Made by a program: the position numbers and the translations under genes | Notes under the pieces: model-generated | What the model saw: only the letters and a program-made list of their open reading frames with translations | The model's database searches: none | Told to the model about the DNA's origin: nothing | Source: Bradyrhizobiaceae bacterium | Lineage (GTDB): Bacteria > Pseudomonadota > Alphaproteobacteria > Rhizobiales > Xanthobacteraceae | Direction: 5' to 3' | NCBI GenBank assembly: GCA_020544565.1 | Contig: CP078014.1 | Location: 1,184,574-1,248,573, forward strand | DNA length: 64,000 nucleotides | Part shown: positions 61,347 to 64,000 of the stretch, one piece after another | Position numbering within the stretch: the stretch's first letter is position 1 | How the letters are laid out: the number at the start of each line of letters is the position of its first letter

Positions 61347-62455
61347 CAAAGCCGATCTCCGTAAACGGCCTTCGCATTGCATGCGAAGATCATTTTCTTT
61401 TCGTCCTCGCTGAGCTTGATCTTGAAGGCGTAGCGCGGATCGTCAGAATCCCAGTGCGGGTAGTCCGACGCAAACAGGAGTCGGTCCCATCCCATCCAGT
61501 TCACCATCTCGCGAAGGTGCTCCGGCTTCTCCGGCTCTTCCATCGGCTGGGTCGTGAACCAGAAATTGCGACGAAGATATTCGGAGGGCCTCCGTTTCAG
61601 GTGCGGAACCTCGCCGCGAAAACGTTCGAACAGACCGTCCATCCGCCAACCAAGCGGCGCCACCCATGCAAAGCCGCCCTCGACGACAACGATCTTGAGA
61701 TCGGGAAGATGCTCGGTGACGCCCTCCAGGATGAAGCTCGATACCATCGAATGCATGCTCAGCGAGACAGCCTGATGCTCTTCGAAATAGAACGACGGCG
61801 CGCCTCCACCCGTCACGGCGTGCCCGTTGTTTCCTGTATTGTGGAGCCCCAACGGAAATCCATGATGGGCAGCGGCTTCGAAAATACGCCAATAACGCCT
61901 GCGTCCGAGAGGCTCGATCGCCCGTGTCGTCATGGCGACCTGGACGAATCCCTTGATCCTGGCGCAGCGCTCGATTTCGGCCACCGCGCCGTCCGGGTCT
62001 TCTGCCATTACGGTGATGGTCCCGCGCAAACGGGGTTCAAGCTCAAGCCACTGCTCGATCTGCCAATCATTGATGGCGCGGCAGATAGCCTGACCACATT
62101 CGACGTTTCGTTCATCGGTGCCGCGCGGAAACAGCGGATACAACATCCCGCGATCGATCCCGTTCGCGTCCAGGTGTTGCCTCTGCATCAGCGCAAGGCT
62201 CGAACCCGGAGCGCCGCCGTCTTCGGGCCAGGCGTCTCTCCGCGACAATGCCGGAGTTGCTTTGGGGAACGCGGTCGATCCGACAAACGCCTGACGAAAC
62301 CGCTGGCCGAAGCTGTCGATATGCTCGTGCCAACGTTTCGGCATATACGGATAGAGGTCTTTCATCGATCGCACTGTCGGATGGATGTCGCAATCGACCA
62401 GGCCGATATCCACACGGCCTGCGACAGTCGGATTCGCAAGGGTCGCCGTGGTCAT
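61346..62455 (-). CDS. ACMSD-like amidohydrolase 1 (COG2159)
   Basis: 369 residues of the amidohydrolase superfamily, TIM-barrel. Metal-site marks are LVDCDIHPTV (a DxHP form of the usual HxH) near residue 20, a histidine in LGLHNTGNNG near 205 and FASDYPHWDSDDP near 330. COG2159 enzymes act as decarboxylases or hydrolases on aromatic or dienoic acids (gamma-resorcylate decarboxylase, ACMSD). Overlaps both neighbours. About 25-30% similar by eye to the next protein, so a pair by old duplication. Confidence 0.87.
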   Translation of the reverse strand: MTTATLANPTVAGRVDIGLVDCDIHPTVRSMKDLYPYMPKRWHEHIDSFGQRFRQAFVGSTAFPKATPALSRRDAWPEDGGAPGSSLALMQRQHLDANGIDRGMLYPLFPRGTDERNVECGQAICRAINDWQIEQWLELEPRLRGTITVMAEDPDGAVAEIERCARIKGFVQVAMTTRAIEPLGRRRYWRIFEAAAHHGFPLGLHNTGNNGHAVTGGGAPSFYFEEHQAVSLSMHSMVSSFILEGVTEHLPDLKIVVVEGGFAWVAPLGWRMDGLFERFRGEVPHLKRRPSEYLRRNFWFTTQPMEEPEKPEHLREMVNWMGWDRLLFASDYPHWDSDDPRYAFKIKLSEDEKKMIFACNAKAVYGDRL

Positions 62456-63525
62456 GACAGGGTTTCCCTCAAGCGCGGATAGGTTGCCAGTGGCGTCTCG
62501 TACTGGGCCTTTCGCACAAGCTCGGGCGGAAGGTTTTGCGGAATCGGATCGTTCCCGTCAAAACGCCAATGCGGGTAGTCCGACGCGAACAGGAAAATGT
62601 CGTCCGCACCGATATGGTCCAGCAGCTGATCGAGCTGATCCTGCGCCGGCGGGAGATCCCACGCCTGCAGAGACAAGCGGACGCGCTCGCGGACGATGGC
62701 GGCCGGCGATTGATGCACCCAGGGAATTTCCTTCCGCATCCCTCGCCACATCTTCGTTCCCCGCCAGAAGAAACTCGGAAGCCACGTTATTCCGGACTCC
62801 AGCAGCACGATCTGCAATGTCGGAAATTTCGTGAACACGCCTTCGGCGATGAGGCTCAGCAACTGGCTCTGGAACGTCAACGCAGCGCCGACGTGCTCTT
62901 CGTACAGCGTGGACGGCCAGCCATTCCCCACGGGCGCATGACGCATCGCACCGCCTGCATGAATGGCGATCGGCAGCCCGTGCCGCTCCGCGGCCGCATA
63001 GATCGGCCAGTGCTGCCGGTGGCCGAACAGGGATTCGTGCGCCAGCGGCAGCAGGATCTGGACGAAGCGCCGGTCGGGCGCCCAGCGCTCGATCTCGTCC
63101 ACCGCGAGTTCGATATTCTGGATGGGCAGAACGATCGAAGCCCGAAGCCGGGCGTCGCGATCGAGCCATTCCGACGCGATCCAGCTGTTGGTCGCCCTGC
63201 AAATGGCGGCGCCGAGATCGGCGCTGTACATCGCCGGGCCGCCGTAAATGCAGTTGCAGATGGCCTGACCGATATTGAACGCATCGAGCGCGTGCGTTTG
63301 CAAGTCGCTCAGCGACGAGCCCGGCTTGCGGCCCGGCACGCGCCAATCCGGGCGGGAGCTGATGGGGGCGTTCGGGGGGTAGAAAGACAGATCGAGCCCG
63401 TCGATACCGCGAGACTCGATGACTTCACGCCAGTGCCCGTCGAAGTATGGAAGCAATGCCGACATAGCCGGGACAGCAGGATGAATGTCGCAATCAACAA
63501 CGCATTGCGCGGCGCCCCGCTCCAT
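62452..63525 (-). CDS. ACMSD-like amidohydrolase 2 (COG2159)
   Basis: 357 residues. VVDCDIHPAVPAM, then IAIHAGGAMRHA and FASDYPHWRFDG show the same metal centre as amidohydrolase 1. The start at 63525 (MERGAAQC) follows GGGGAG; an upstream in-frame ATG at 63723 would add about 66 residues of unlikely text. First gene of the series amidohydrolase 2, amidohydrolase 1, Rieske, Rieske ferredoxin, reductase; its stop overlaps the next start (ATGA). Confidence 0.87.
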   Translation of the reverse strand: MERGAAQCVVDCDIHPAVPAMSALLPYFDGHWREVIESRGIDGLDLSFYPPNAPISSRPDWRVPGRKPGSSLSDLQTHALDAFNIGQAICNCIYGGPAMYSADLGAAICRATNSWIASEWLDRDARLRASIVLPIQNIELAVDEIERWAPDRRFVQILLPLAHESLFGHRQHWPIYAAAERHGLPIAIHAGGAMRHAPVGNGWPSTLYEEHVGAALTFQSQLLSLIAEGVFTKFPTLQIVLLESGITWLPSFFWRGTKMWRGMRKEIPWVHQSPAAIVRERVRLSLQAWDLPPAQDQLDQLLDHIGADDIFLFASDYPHWRFDGNDPIPQNLPPELVRKAQYETPLATYPRLRETLS

Positions 63526-63772
63526 GCATGCTCCCCCTTGCAGCGCCGGATTTTCCCGGTCGAAGACCTGCGAATGTAGCTTTCGACACTTACTAGTCAA
63601 TAAGTTTCTGGGTTGCGGATTGAGGGCAAAAGTTCCCGTTGGGGCAACGGTCACCGCAAGCACTCCGCTTGAAAAACCGGATTCACTCGGAGCGGTTGCT
63701 ACATCCGGATCAAGACAACCCAAGGCCGCCGTGAAAAACCGGCACGCCCCTCGAACGGTCCGATATCAGGCA

Positions 63773-64000
63773 TCAATCGCGAGATGCCGCCGACCTGCGT
63801 CGAACACGTTTGCCCCAGGCTCGCTCGATCAAATCCAGCTGAGCCTGATAATGCCGGGCCAATCCGCGCATGCCGCTGTTGCCCGTGATGTGAACGGCAT
63901 GAAGAAAGATGCTGGCCATCAACGGCCCGAGGTCCTCGGCGGGTGCGTCCGCCTTCAACTCTCCGTTCGCTATGGCTTGCTGCATTCCGATGATTGCACA
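63773..64000 (-). CDS. C-terminal part of a TetR-like regulator
   Basis: 75 residues of an open frame that continues beyond the right edge. MQQAIANGELKADAPAEDLG then a helical stretch (PLMASIFLHAVHITGNSG) match the ligand-binding C-terminal half of TetR-family repressors, in which a GELxxDxxPE-type motif is common. The DNA-binding domain is not in the window. On the same strand as the amidohydrolase operon and upstream of it, so it may regulate it. Family call from motif only. Confidence 0.55.
   Translation of the reverse strand, partial: CAIIGMQQAIANGELKADAPAEDLGPLMASIFLHAVHITGNSGMRGLARHYQAQLDLIERAWGKRVRRRSAASRD

Overview
The window is about 64 kb of GC-rich alphaproteobacterial chromosome. 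Gene content points to the Bradyrhizobium / Rhodopseudomonas / Afipia group (Nitrobacteraceae): an ndvB-ndvD-ndvC cyclic beta-glucan locus, phosphatidylcholine synthase, an IalB-type exported protein, the sdhE-mfd / recG arrangement, a Ku/ligase pair under what look like sigma-EcfG stress promoters, several TTT (Bug) solute-binding proteins, and intergenic regions filled with dispersed palindromic repeats. The species assignment is inference.

Left part, 1-23.7 kb (mostly housekeeping and small accessory genes): the N-terminal part of a very large FecR/VCBS-repeat surface protein that runs off the left edge; an RraA-like gene divergent from the pxpBCA 5-oxoprolinase operon; an orphan nitrate-sensing pair nasT-nasS; rimO; a quinone oxidoreductase; phosphatidylcholine synthase overlapping a TerC protein; a UbiH-type monooxygenase; an AEC-family carrier; hspQ; an IalB protein with a clear terminator; a YejA-like peptide-binding protein; then an acyl-adenylate-forming enzyme homologue without its signature motifs and a response-regulator-like protein with a degenerate GGDEF domain.

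Middle part, 23.9-49.9 kb: sdhE-mfd facing away from recG; a brnT-brnA toxin-antitoxin module with a palindromic promoter; glmU-glmS; a SPOR-like protein; ndvC (apparently starting at ATT), an ndvD candidate and ndvB; then a stress and DNA-repair block (SDR oxidoreductase, stand-alone ATP-dependent DNA ligase, Ku). Ligase and Ku are divergent and share a symmetric promoter region with two perfect GGAAC-N16-CGTT boxes, one per strand; the SDR gene has a near match. The ku reading frame is broken by one missing base near its 3' third. A tRNA-Lys(UUU), a GrdB/PrdB-like protein, an orphan BrnA-like protein, cysK and a small zinc-ribbon gene follow.

Right part, 50.5-64 kb: a catabolic block. A TfdA-like 2-oxoglutarate dioxygenase, three Bug solute-binding proteins, three enoyl-CoA hydratase family enzymes and a LysR regulator lead to a tightly overlapping operon of two ACMSD-like amidohydrolases, two Rieske ferredoxin-type proteins and a ferredoxin reductase, with part of a TetR-like regulator at the right edge. 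No terminal Rieske oxygenase and no TTT membrane subunits lie inside the window, so the pathway and its substrate cannot be completed from this sequence. This block is the best candidate for an undescribed system; the stress-promoter/Ku arrangement is the best-supported direct sequence observation.
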